The position numbers and the translations under genes are program-made. The notes under the pieces are model-generated. The model ran no database searches. It saw nothing but the letters and a program-made list of their open reading frames with translations, and was not told the DNA's origin. This document shows, in pieces, positions 12,241-23,120 of a DNA stretch of 64,000 nucleotides. Position 1 is the stretch's first letter. Each line of letters starts with the position of its first letter. Location of the stretch: contig CP092869.1 of NCBI GenBank assembly GCA_030710605.1, positions 14,081,295 through 14,145,294 of the forward strand, read 5' to 3'. Source of the DNA: Cordylochernes scorpioides (Eukaryota > Arthropoda > Arachnida > Pseudoscorpiones > Chernetidae).

Positions 12241-12632
12241 TTCAATAACTTATATCATTGCAGTAAGGTCTGTAGAGATAATATTTGATGATATTATTGA
12301 AAAGAAACACATTGCCACTTATTCAATAACTTATATCATTGCAGTAAGGTCTGTAGAGATAATATTTGATGATATTATTGAAAAGAAACATATTGCCACT
12401 TATTCAATAACTTATATCATTGCAGTAAGGTCTGTAGAGATAATATTTGATGATATTATTGAAAAGAAACATATTGCCACTCATTCAATAACTTATATCA
12501 TTGTAGTAAGGTCTGTAGAGATAATATTTGATGATATTATTGAAAAAAACATATTGCCACTCATTCAATAACTTATATCATTGCAGTAAGGTATGTAGAG
12601 ATAATATTTGATGACATTATTAAAAAGAAAAA
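12240..12632 (+). repeat. Tandem array, 81-bp unit x5
   Basis: Five near-identical units (ATTCAATAACTTATATCATT ... GATAATATTTGATGATATTA) start immediately 3' of the hammerhead-like copy 1. The unit corresponds to the downstream body of family B; a palindromic version of it is at 34631-34763. Confidence 0.9.
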
Positions 12633-12991
12633 TATGTTCAGTAAATGTATTTGTTTTACAAACATGATATAAATACACAAAGAGTTTTAGTTTAATTATA
12701 TTTTCAGTAGAAGAGATCTAGAATATAACGTAATTTGGTAAAACTTGTCACACAAATGTAGGCCCTATATCTATAGTGGATTGTACAGCATGGCTACGAT
12801 AGATGAGTTAGCTAATCAGTAGGATTTCTATAGAAGCACGGCTAGACTACAAGACACAGAATGCTTAGCCTTCCTAACTCTATGATACTCATTGCAGAAA
12901 TTGTTTCACTCGTAAAACTACACATACCACAATCTGAAAAATCAATAGAAAAATTAAAAAATAAAAAATAGGTCAGGTCTTGATATAAAAA

Positions 12992-13172
12992 ATAAAAAAA
13001 GGCATATCCTGACCGTGGATGGCTTTTCTTGATTTATCAAGAAATTGGGTTGGTCAAATATCAGGGAACAGGCTAAATCAATGTTTAGTTGATTTCTTTT
13101 CCCCCAGATAGCGCTCTGCCATCTGAAAAAGCACACGTGCTCTTGGTCAGGATATGCCTTTTTTATTTTTTA
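12992..13172. mobile_element. Foldback element family C, complete (~180 bp)
   Basis: The ends are AAAAAAGGCATATCCTGACC and GGTCAGGATATGCCTTTTTT, perfect inverted repeats of 20 bp. The interior contains CTTGATTTATCAAG and CCAGATAGCGCTCTGCCATC. It is a non-coding MITE-like element. A related, diverged copy is at 60475-60620. Confidence 0.78.
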
Positions 13173-13179
13173 TACTACA

Positions 13180-14090
13180 ATCTATATAGGACTACATACT
13201 TAAGGTATTCGCATATTAGCCTGTTGAAGGAGGTTATTATCCGAAAGCTCGCAGCTTTTTAAACAAAGAAACCCGCCGCGTTTACCTTTGGTCTCTTCTA
13301 GCAATGATATCCTGATATTACTTCTATTGTAGTTCCAGACAACGTACAAACATCGCAGACATCAGCTGACCTAACTCTATTACACCCATTGTTAGAGCAA
13401 GCTTTGTTATAAATGAATTCATCAGTAAAACTTCTAGAACACTTCCAGACAACGTAGAAACATCACTTAGCTGATCTAACTCTATTACACCCATTGTTAC
13501 AGCGGAGCTTTGTTATAAATGAATTCATCAGTAAAACTTCTAGAACTACATATTTCCAGACTGCGTATAACTTAGCTGATCTAAATATAGACTCATGTCG
13601 CAGTTTAGATTCTCTAAAGGAGTTTGCTAATCAACAGAAGTTCTAGAAAAGCATGGCTAGACTATATGGAAGAGTTGCTGTGGTTTATTTGTAGCCAGCA
13701 TTGTGCCTCTCCATGTCAACGTTCCCGGAAGACATCGTCTATATTTGGACGCTCTGTCGTCTTACGTCGCTCTTTCTTAATTGCTAGATATTAGGAATTC
13801 TTACCTCTCGTGAAGACATTGTTGATTGGTCTGGATCTCTCTTCTCTAATTCTTATTATTGATCTCTCATTTCAAGACATTAGGTAATACTATCATGGAG
13901 ATTTTAACACGTATAGTGATGGGGTGTTAATAAAAGACAACGATATCGGTTTTGCTCTTCATTGGAAAATGGGTGCCGTTGCCACGTTAGTCACCTTGGA
14001 CCAGAATTTGGTCAAATATTCCAAGAGTCCAGGGAGGATTGATGTAGTCGAACTTCTCCTATGTAAGATTAAAGGTCTTTTTTTTTTTAT
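13180..14090. other. Non-coding sequence with a short local duplication
   Basis: CCAGACAACGTA and CTAACTCTATTACACCCATTG with TGAATTCATCAGTAAAACTTC occur twice (13335-13440 and 13445-13550). Nothing else recognised. Confidence 0.55.
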
Positions 14091-14094
14091 TATT

Positions 14095-14216
14095 ATTATT
14101 ATGGTAGGTATTTAGTGAGTGTTTTTACTGTAAGTGTAAGTATACCTTGTATTTATATAAATAGAAAAAGCAGTTCGATTTTTTCACTTACAAATGTGTC
14201 ACATCTCTCCGTTTGT
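14095..14216 (-). mobile_element. SINE family E, old degenerate copy
   Basis: It keeps TTTTTACTGTAAGTG, AAAGCAGTTCGA, CACTTACAAATGTG and CCGTTTGTTTACTTAC in the right order with many changes. Confidence 0.6.
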
Positions 14217-14244
14217 TTACTTACATTCTAAGTAGTTTTTCCCA

Positions 14245-15517
14245 AATTCTGAGAAACAGCATAGACAATAGACGTAACACAGATGATGGATCCAACTTGA
14301 AGACATTGACAATTAAAATAATTTTATTGATATCTTGTCAATACATGCAAAAGTGCACAGTCTGCACTATATTAGAAGCTATATATAAAGCTTGAAGAAA
14401 GGTCGATGTTAATCTCCACTTTCTATAAATAATTGTGATGTTTTCATCTGTATCTGGGAGAATCCTGTATGGGACGTGTGTCCTTAATAAAGGATTTTTG
14501 TTGTTGTATTCTGAGATGTCAAAACATCACAGTCAATAGGTGCAACACAGATGATGGATCCAAAACTTGAAGAAAGGTCGATGTTAATCTCAACTTTCTG
14601 TAGATTAACTTCTATGTTTACTTCTGTATCTGGGAGAATCCTGTATGGGACGTGTGTCTCTAATAAAGGATTTTAGCTGTTGCTGTATTCGGAGTTGTCA
14701 AAACAGCACAGTCAATAGGTGCAACACAGATGATAGATCCAACTTGAAGAAAGGTCGATGTTAATCTCCACTTTCTGTAGATTAACTGCTATGTTTACTT
14801 CTGTATCTGTGAGAATCTTGTATGGGACGTGTGTTTCTAATAAAGGATTTTTGTTGTTGTTGTATTCTGAGTTGTCAAAACAGCACAGACAATAGGTGCA
14901 ACACAGATGATGGATCCAAAACTTGAAGAAAGGTCGATGTTAATCTCAACTTTCTGTAGATAACTGTTATGTTTACTTCTGTATCTGGGAGAATCCTGTA
15001 TGGAACGTGTGTCTCTAATAAAATATTTTAGCTGTTGTTGTATTCGGAGTTGTCAAAACAGCACAGACAATAGGCGTAACACAGATGATGGATCCAAAAC
15101 TTGAAGAAATGTCGATTTTAATCTCAACTTTCTTTAGATAACTGTTATGTTTACTTCTGTATCTGGGAGAATCTTGTATGGGACGTGTGTCTCTAATAAA
15201 GGATTTTAGCTGTTGCTGTTATATTCTGAGTTGTCAAAACATCACAGACAATAGGCGTAACACAGATGATAGATCCAAAACTTGAAGAAAGGTCAATGTT
15301 AATCTCCACTTTCTATAAATAACTGCGATGTTTTCATCTGTATCTGGGAGAATCCTGTATGGGACGTGTGTCTCTAATAAAATATTTTAGCTGTTGTATT
15401 CGGAGTTGTCAAAACAACACAGTCAATAGGTGCAACACAGATAATGGATCCAAAACTTGAAGAAAGGTCGATTTTAACTCAACTTTCTGTAGATTACTTC
15501 TGTTTACCCATCTAGGA
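14245..15517. repeat. Satellite-like array, ~178-bp unit, ~7 copies, with LINE-like 3' end in each unit
   Basis: Each unit contains CACAGATGATGGATCC, TTGAAGAAAGGTCGATG, GGGAGAATCCTGTATGGGAC and CTAATAAAGGATTTT(TG)TTGTTG. The last phrase equals the 3' terminus of the LINE type seen at 1541-1708 and 53150-53210. The array is interrupted at its right end by a hAT MITE. Confidence 0.88.
14300..14395. repeat. Dispersed repeat, empty site for the SINE at 48033
   Basis: ATTGACAATTAAAATAATTT, TATTGATATCTTGTCAATAC and GTGCACAGTCTGCACTAT occur contiguously here. At 48003-48400 the same sequence is split by a family E SINE. Confidence 0.75.
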
Positions 15518-15723
15518 CAGGGGTCGGCAATCTTTTAAGTCCGTAGATTCAAAAATTACAACTAGAAAAATATCAGAGTTCTTAAAGAGCCACAGCATTT
15601 TTTCTTGCCAACAATAAATAGTACTCGCATAAATAATATTCACATATGGAACTATATAAAGAGCCGCAGCTTCACATACAAAGAGTCGCATGTGGTTCGC
15701 AAGCCACATTTTGCCGACTTCTG
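15518..15723. mobile_element. hAT-family MITE, 206 bp, inserted in satellite
   Basis: The left end is CAGGGGTCGGCAATC and the right end is TTGCCGACTTCTG. The interior carries the AAAGAGCC(A/G)CAG and GCATGTGG phrases typical of this widespread hAT MITE type. The flanking 8-mers ATCTAGGA and ATATAGGA match at 7 of 8 positions. It interrupts the last unit of the 14.2-15.5 kb tandem array, whose sequence resumes at 15724 (GGATAATCC..GTATGGGAC). Confidence 0.85.
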
Positions 15724-15731
15724 ATATAGGA

Positions 15732-16585
15732 TAATCCAGTATGGGACGAATAAAGGATTGTTGTTGATGGTTATTTGCTCTTACTGATGAGGTTGGACTT
15801 TTGGTATTGACTTATGGATGGGGATATTCCAGTAGCTTAAAAACGATGAGCTGCCAGCCCATACCCATGGAAGGTCATTCTTGGACTTAAACAACACTTA
15901 CGTAAGTCTCTACTCTATTCTTAGCCTTTTCCCACCCACGTAATCCCGAGATTTTCCAGTAACTTTTTCCACTCATTTACTCTCTGCTATCTTTTTTTGT
16001 GACTTGCCTAGCTTTCGTATTATTTTACGTTATGTATTTTAAGGTTTCCTCCCCTTTCTTCTTTTTCATTTTTGTAATTGCTTCTTGCTATTTCCATCAG
16101 AAATGTATTTTTTTCCATGAATTTGTTTTGTATTTCTAAAAATAAGTTTGTAATTTAAACTATATTGGTCTTATTTTGGATGGTATTCTAGCTAAGGGCT
16201 AACCACAGAATGTTTTGAAACTTTAGCTAGAGGAAGGAAGTCTTTTTAAAAATGATTTTGGAGTCTCTTTTTCTGTTCTTTTGCTTGCTATTAATATTTC
16301 CCTTGAATGTTTTAGCATGTATCTTCTGCTTTATTCTATTTTGATATTAAAAGAAGATATAAGGGAATTCTCAAATATTCTCAATCAACTTAGGGCTGAC
16401 TAGGGCTAGATAGCTGACTTTTTCTTGTATAAATATATAAAATAAATAGCTATTTCTATACATATACCTTATACTCCATTGAATAGAAGGGAAATATAGT
16501 TTTTAAGAAAGAAATTCTTTGTAATACACTCATGAACAAACCTTAAGTGGGAATTCTTTGATGTCGCTTATCGATTGTTTTTATA
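15732..16585. other. Non-coding sequence
   Basis: No gene or repeat recognised. It ends at the dispersed 150-bp unit copy (16590-16740). Confidence 0.5.
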
Positions 16586-16739
16586 AAGGAGACATAGGAA
16601 TTTTGTTCACACTTGGTTATCTCGTGTGTCTTCTTCAATAAAGGTCACTGTAATATCTTTCAGAGTTATTGTCTGAATTCAGATATACATGGTAAGATGT
16701 AAAATTTCCTTAAGTTTTGTCTATGAATATATTTATTAA

Positions 16740-17440
16740 CATTTGAAGATGTATCGAAAATGAAGAACCGTGTAACTGCAATGTACCCGGGTATCTGATA
16801 GACTTGGATTGCACAGAAGCACTGAGAGAGAGAGAGAGAGAGAGAGGTGTAGATTCCTCCCAAATGTAGAGTAAGTCAGGATGGTCTACACCACTCAAGT
16901 TGGCCAAAAACCCGTTAAATGAAGAACCGTGTAACTGCAATGTACCTGAGTACCTGATTAACTTGGATTGCACAGAAGTACTGAGAGATTTGAGATTTAA
17001 AAATATTTTATTGACCTCATACACAAGTCAATGGTAGTATTATATAATAATCATAAAAAGAGGGATAAAATAAAGGAGTAAACTATATACAGTTATGTAC
17101 AGTCGAGGAAATTCCCCCAACGACAGAGAGTCCTCCTCCAGACAGTAAGTCACGTTCTCCCCTCATCTCAAGGCTCAGAAAGAACTTGTGTAAAACCTGT
17201 GTACTGAGAGAGAGGTGTAGTTTCCTCTCAAATGTAGAGTAAGTCAGGATGGCCTACACCACCCAAGTTGGCCAAAAACCCGTGAAATGAAGAACCATCT
17301 AACTGCAATGTACCCGAGTACCTGATAGACTTGGATTGCACAGAAGCACTGAGAGATAGAATTGTAGCTTCCTCCCAAATGTAGAGTAAGTCAGGATGGA
17401 CTACACCACCCAGGTTGGCCAAAAACCCGTCCATCCTCGA
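16740..17440. repeat. Tandem repeat, ~165-bp unit, 3 copies with an insertion
   Basis: Units carry GTAACTGCAATGTACC, TTGGATTGCACAGAAGCACT and CTACACCACCCAAGTTGGCC. A ~220-bp segment at 16988-17205 (TTTATTGACCTCATACACAA ... GTCGAGGAAATTCCCCCAAC) separates units 2 and 3. Related sequence occurs at 31240-31345. Confidence 0.82.
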
Positions 17441-17539
17441 ATCCAGACAAAAGAGGCGACAGTAATGGTACCGTACCCCACAATTAACACGCTGCCGATG
17501 GCACAAAAACCTTCATTTTCCCCTGGGAACATGATACTT

Positions 17540-19510
17540 CTTTCTACCCTTGTTGGCGGCTCCAGTAGATACTGAAGTGGTACATCTCATGTTGACTTGG
17601 ATACTGTGTTCGATATCTGTTTACAATTTCTTCAGTCTTTTGTTTTTGAATCGTGCTCGCATCACTGCTACAGTTCGTACTTTGTACCCTGGTAGATACT
17701 GAATTGGTAGATCACATGTTGTCTTGAATACTGTGTTCGATATCTGTTTACAATTTCTTCAGTCTTTTGTTTTTGAATCGTACTCGCATCACTGCTAAAG
17801 TTCGTACTTTGTTCCCTGGTAGATACTGAATTGGTAGGTGACATTTTGTCTTGGATACTGTGTTCGATATCTGTTTACAATTTCTTCAGTCTTTTGTTTT
17901 GAATGGTACTCGATTAGTAGTTCGCAGCACTGCTACAGTTCGTACTTTGTACCCTGGTAGATACTGAATTGGTAGGTGACATGTTGTCTTGAATACTGTG
18001 TTCGATATCTGTTTACAATTTCTTCAGTCTTTTGTTTTGAATGGTACTCGATTAGTAGTTCGCAGCACTGCTACAGTTCGTACTTTGTACCCTGGTAGAT
18101 ACTGAATTGGTAGGTGACATGTTGTCTTGAATACTGTGTTCGATATCTGTTTACAATTTCTTCAGTCTTTTGTTTTGAATGGTACTCGCATCACTGCTAA
18201 AGTTCGTACTTTGTACCCTGGTAGATACTGGATTGGTAGATGACATGTTGACTCGGATACTGTGTTCGATATCTGTTTATAATTTCTTCAGTCTTTTGTT
18301 TTGAATGGTACTCGCATCACTGCTAAAGTTCGTACTTTGTACCCTGGTAGATACTGGATTGGTAGATGACATGTTGACTCGGATACTGTGTTCGATATCT
18401 GTTTACAATTTCTTCAGTCTTTTGTTTTGAATGGTACTCGCAGCACTGCTACAGTTCGTACTTTGTACCTTGGTAGATACTGAATTGGTAGGTGACATGT
18501 TGTCTTGAATACTGTGCAACGATATATGCGTACAATATATTCAGTCTTTTGTTTTGAATGGTACTCGCATCACAGCTAAAGTTCGTACTTTGTACCCTGG
18601 TAGATACTGAATTGGTAGGTGACATGTTGTCTCGAATACTGTGCGACAATATCTGTTTACAATATATTCAATCTTTTGTTTTGAATGGTACTCGCATCAC
18701 AGCTAAAGTTCGTACTTTGTACCCTGGTAGATACTGAATTGGTAGGTGACATGTTGTCTCGAATACTGTGCGACAATATCTGTTTACAATATATTCAATC
18801 TTTTGTTTTGAATGGTACTCGCATCACAGCTAAAGTTCGTACTTTGTACCCTGGTAGATACTGAATTGGTAGGTGACGTGTTGTCTCGAATACTGTGCGA
18901 CAATATCTGTTTACAATATATTCAATCTTTTGTTTTGAATCGTACTCGTATTACAGCTAAAGTTCGTACTTTGTACCTTGGTAGATACTGAATTGGTAGG
19001 TGACATGTTGTCTCGAATACTGTGCGACAATATCTGTTTACAATATATTCAATCTTTTGTTTTGAATCGTACTTGTATTACAGCTAAAGTTCGTACTTTG
19101 TACCCTGGTAGATACTGGATTGGTAGATCTCATGTTGTCTCGGATACTGTACGACAATATCTGTTTACAATTTCTTCAATCTTTTGTTTTTGAATCGTGC
19201 TCGCATCACAGCTAAAGTTCGTACTTTGTACCCTAGTAAATACTGCATTGGTAGGTGACATTTTGTCTCGAATAATGCGACGATATCTGTTTACAATTTC
19301 TTCAGTCTTTTGTTTTGAATCGTACTCGCATCACTGCTAAAGTTCGTACTTTATACCTTAGTAGATACTGAATTGGTAGGTGACATGTTGTCTTGAATAC
19401 TGTACGACGATATCTGCGTACAATATATTCAGTATTTTTTTTTCTTAAATGGTACTCGATTAGTATTTCGCATCACTGCTAAAGTTCGTACTTTATACCT
19501 GGTAGTCCAG
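17540..19510. repeat. Satellite-like array, ~125-bp unit, ~15 copies
   Basis: Units read GTTCGTACTTTGTACCCTGG, TAGATACTGAATTGGTAGG, TGACATGTTGTCTTGAATAC and TCTTTTGTTTTGAATGG. A sub-variant with GTGCGACAATATCTGTTTAC is clustered from 18640 to 19060, which shows local spreading of one variant. Confidence 0.93.
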
Positions 19511-19519
19511 GATTCTCAC

Positions 19520-20370
19520 ATATACTTTAATATCTATAAAGGTCACCTCTCCCATCAAAATAGATGCTAAAATGAAGCGCCATCTGTTGACCGTCGACGA
19601 AAACTAGCGAACTCGGTTCAATGATAAAGCCACAACATTAACTTTGGCAAATAGAGAAACGCTCACCTGAAGACCATGATTTCGGACTATTGTCCTTTGT
19701 CAGTCCAGGGTGGGCTTTGATTTCATGAGATCTACACAAGGAATCAAAGGAAATCTTCAGTATTTTACAAAGAGGCGTGTTAGCACGTTTTCTTTGAACT
19801 TTCTTCTAGAAAGAACGAGCTGACTCACTTCGATTCAATTCGATTTATTTCAAACAACAAAAAAGAATTACACTAAGATTTAATGCGATTTAGTTGTATT
19901 CATAACATAAAAGAAAAAATAGACTATATTAACACAAAGAAAAACAGAAGAAGAAAAAAAACAATAAAAAGAATGATGATAAGAGAGAGAGAGAGAGTAA
20001 CAATAGAATTCTATGAATTATAATTAATTAATAAAATACAATAATAATAATTAAAAAAAAAAACTGACAAGGCGTTTAGATGGTAAAGTTGCGAGGTCAA
20101 TTCTATGGCAAAAATATAGATGGAAAGTTTTGTCTATATAAAAATGAAGGTTATCTCTCTCCTGTCAAAATAGAACTCCCTATCTCAACTTGAATATTTG
20201 TACAATCGGCTGGATTCATTTCTTCTGTCCTTCCTACCTGAATGATACCCGATTTATAATACTTAGCATACATTCCTGCTATAATCAAATTTTGTACCTT
20301 GTGTGTATGTCAACTTTATATTTACATATTAAATAAAATAACCGACATTTAATGAAGATATTCAATAATA
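19520..20370. other. AT-rich sequence with GA microsatellite
   Basis: Contains (GA)n at 19983-19998 and a GCGCCATCTGTTGACCG phrase at 19574 similar to the family B terminus. Nothing else recognised. Confidence 0.5.
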
Positions 20371-20375
20371 CGATA

Positions 20376-20550
20376 CACTAGCGCGCCATCTGTTATGAAA
20401 ATTAGAAACTATTTTAGACGCGTATAAGATTCTTTTTGAAATTAAACAATTTCTACTATCCTTAATGCAATATGGAAAATTTAATGGGAGGGCCTGGCTC
20501 ATCAGTGGTGAACCTTCCCAGCGGTTTCGCCAGTTTATTCTATCAATAAT
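20376..20550 (-). mobile_element. Family B element, single arm with hammerhead-like half
   Basis: On the - strand it reads ATAAACTGGCGAAACCGCTG, GGGAAGG, CTGATGAGCCAG, CCCTCCC, GACGCGTATAAG complement and ends CAGATGGCGCGCTAGTG. The stem-II pair is CTGGC/GCCAG where copy 2 has TTGGC/GCCAA, a compensatory change. No AGCGGTC lies upstream. The left flank of the arm begins near the predicted cleavage position. Confidence 0.7.
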
Positions 20551-20754
20551 ATCAAGCAGATATATATACAAATAAGCTGCTGTAAATCCTTTCACAAGGA
20601 CCTTACGTATATTTGACACATGGTGTCCTGTCCGTGCTCTCTTTGTGTTTTGACATTTCTGATTTACTTAGATTGCTAGTCGGTTGTATATCCTTGCTAA
20701 ATGCTGCATGGATCATTTTAACTTTTCCAAAGTATACGTAGTGCAATCATTGGT

Positions 20755-20880
20755 ATGTAGTTAGTGCACCTCATGTCTACATATGTAGAAAACAGTTTGA
20801 CTTTTACACTTCTAAGGTGTCTGAACATCTTTGTTGCTTGTATTCTCTAGTGGGGTTGGAATGGTTTAAGAATTGATGTC
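20755..20880 (-). mobile_element. SINE family E, old degenerate copy
   Basis: GTGCACCTCATGTCTACATA, AGAAAACAGTTTGACTTT and TAGTGGGGTTGGA are recognisable. The rest is eroded. Confidence 0.55.
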
Positions 20881-20989
20881 CACTGAAGCAGATAAAAATG
20901 TTCAAAGCAGAATTCAATTCTGGGTCTTGATTGTCGAAAATCGACCGTGGTTGGCATTTGTCCTCCGGATATATCATAAAACATGGTAT

Positions 20990-21371
20990 TCAAGTTGGAA
21001 TATCGTCAAATTTCCTATTTATGCTTTCTTTGTCTTCTGAAGAGGCCCAACTTTCTAAAAACAATCGGCAATGTTTTTCCTTAATGTTCTGGTATAAAAT
21101 AGTTGTATTTTAAAAGTCCGAAGTGTGGTTGTTGTTCAGTGCATGATCTACAAGGAGAGACAGTGGGTTATAATTTCTTAATCCTGATTTGTGTTGGTTT
21201 ATACGATCTTTAAGTGGTTTGCTGGTTCCACCTATATAATTTACTTGCCAATTGTTACAAGGTATTTTGTAAATTACGTTGATTTTGTTTTCAATTTTGT
21301 TAATTTGCTTAGTGTCTGGATGGCGTAGGGTCTTTTTTAAATGTAAAGATGATTGATAGGTAGTTATGATG
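20990..21371 (-). pseudogene. Penelope-like element, GIY-YIG endonuclease fragment
   Basis: On the - strand ~127 codons read TLRHPDTKQINKIENKIN, VIYKIPCNNWQVNYIGGTSK, PLKDRINQHKSGLRNYN and, after one in-frame TAA at 21110-21112, KHCRLFLESWASSEDKESI to a TGA at 20990. VYKIPC..C..YIG followed by R..H is the C-terminal GIY-YIG endonuclease pattern of Penelope-like retroelements. The reverse transcriptase part is missing. The upstream side is cut at 21371 where a GC-rich segment begins. Not a functional gene. Confidence 0.8.
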
Positions 21372-21375
21372 TTAG

Positions 21376-21620
21376 GACTCTAGCGATGCGTTCAGAGCCG
21401 TAGCTGTAGGGGAGGGAGCAGTAAAGTTTTTTCTTTGATTGATCAGGGGCGTATTGCATAGCTGTACATAGAGTCTATCTCCTCGAGTGTGCGGGGATCG
21501 ACGTCCCACTTGGTGGGACACCGGCGGCCAATCGGGCGCTAATTGATACGCCGCCGTTCCGCGCGACTGACCGCTGCAGAGATCCGGTGGCATTGTGTCG
21601 GCTGGCACTGATGGAAGGAC
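21376..21620. other. GC- and CpG-rich segment of unknown origin
   Basis: It contains CGGGGATCGACGTCCC, ACACCGGCGGCCAATCGGGC and CGCCGCCGTTCCGCGCGACT in an otherwise AT-rich region, ending abruptly where the minisatellite begins. A - strand frame of 83 codons crosses it but matches nothing I recognise. It may be part of an unidentified transposon. Confidence 0.5.
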
Positions 21621-21639
21621 CATGTTTGTCTGCGTCTCG

Positions 21640-23120
21640 GGATTTCTCCTCAGGTGGGTGATTTCTTCTGTAGGATGGGTAGGTCCTCGTTTTGACCTCT
21701 TCTGGAGACGGTAGGATGGCTAGGTCCTTATTTTGACCTCTTCTGGAGTCGTTAGAATGGCTAGGATTTTAAGTGGATTACTTTTAGAAGACGGTTGGTT
21801 GGTAAGGTCCTTAAGTGGCCCTTCTGTAGATGGCAAGATAGATTTTTTTAGTAGATCACTTTTGTAGATTATAGGATGGTTAGGTCCTTATTTTGACCTC
21901 TTCTGGAGTCGTTAGGATGGCTAGTATTTTAAGAGAATTACTTTTAGAAGACGGTTGGTTGGTAAGATTCTTAAGTGGATCACTTCTGTAGGCTGCAAGA
22001 TATATTTTTTAGTAGATCACTTTTGGGGATTATAGGATGGTTAGGTCCTTATTTTGACCTCTTCTGGAGTCGTTAGGATGGTTAGGCCTTTAAGTGGATT
22101 ACTTTTAGAAGAGGGTTGGTTGGTAAGGTTCTTAAGTGGATCACTTCTGTAGACGGCAAGATAGTTAGTTTTTTTAGTAGATCACTTATGGGGATTATAG
22201 GATGGTTAGGTCCTTAAGTGAATCAATTTTTCGAGACTATAGAATGGTTGAATTTCTTAAGTAAATCACTTCGGTAGACGGCAGATCTTTACGTGGATCA
22301 CTTCTGGAGACGACAGGATAGTTCGTTTTTTTTTTTCTTAGTAGATCACTTTTGGGAGCTACAGGATGGTGAGGCCCTTAGGTGAATCAATTTTTCGATA
22401 CTATAGAATGGTTGGATTTCTTAAGTAGATCACTTCTGAAGACGGTATCTTTAAGTGGATCACTTCTGGAGACGGTAGGTTCTCAAGTGGATTACTTCTG
22501 GATACGACAGGATAGTTAGTTTTTTTTTTAGTAGATCACTTTTAGGGATTATAGGATGGTTAGGTCCTTAAGTGAATCAAATTTTTCGAGACTTTAGGAT
22601 GTTTAGATTTCTTAAGTAGATCAATTCTGAAGACGGTATGTTTTTAAGTGGATCACTTCTGGAGACGATAGGTCTTTAAGTGGATCACTTCTGGTACGAC
22701 AGGATAGTTAGTTTTTTTTAGTAGATCACTTTTAGGGATTATAGGATGGTTAGGTCTTTAAGTGAATCAAATTTTTCGAGACTTTAGGATGGTTAGATTT
22801 CTCAAGTAGATCAATTCTGGAGACGGTAGATCCTTAAGTGGATCACTTCTGGAGACGGTATGTTTTTAAGTGGATCACTTCTGGAAACGGTAAGTTTTTA
22901 AGTGGATCACTTCTGGAGACGATAGGTCTTTAAGTGGATCACTTCTGGTACGACAGGATAGTTAGTTTTTTTTTTTTTTGTAGATCACTTTTAGGGACTA
23001 TAGGATGTTTAGATCCTTAAGTGAATTAATTTTTTCGAGACTTTACGATGGTTAGATTTCTTTAGTAGATCACTTCTGGAGACAGTATCTTTAAGTGGAT
23101 CACTTCTGGAGAGGTTAAGG
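21640..23120. repeat. Minisatellite built from AAGTGGATCACTTCTGGAGACGG-like motifs
   Basis: A short core (TTAAGTGGATCACTTCTGG) is arranged in ~140-150-bp higher-order units together with TTTTTAGTAGATCACTTTTG and ATTATAGGATGGTTAGG. Confidence 0.85.
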
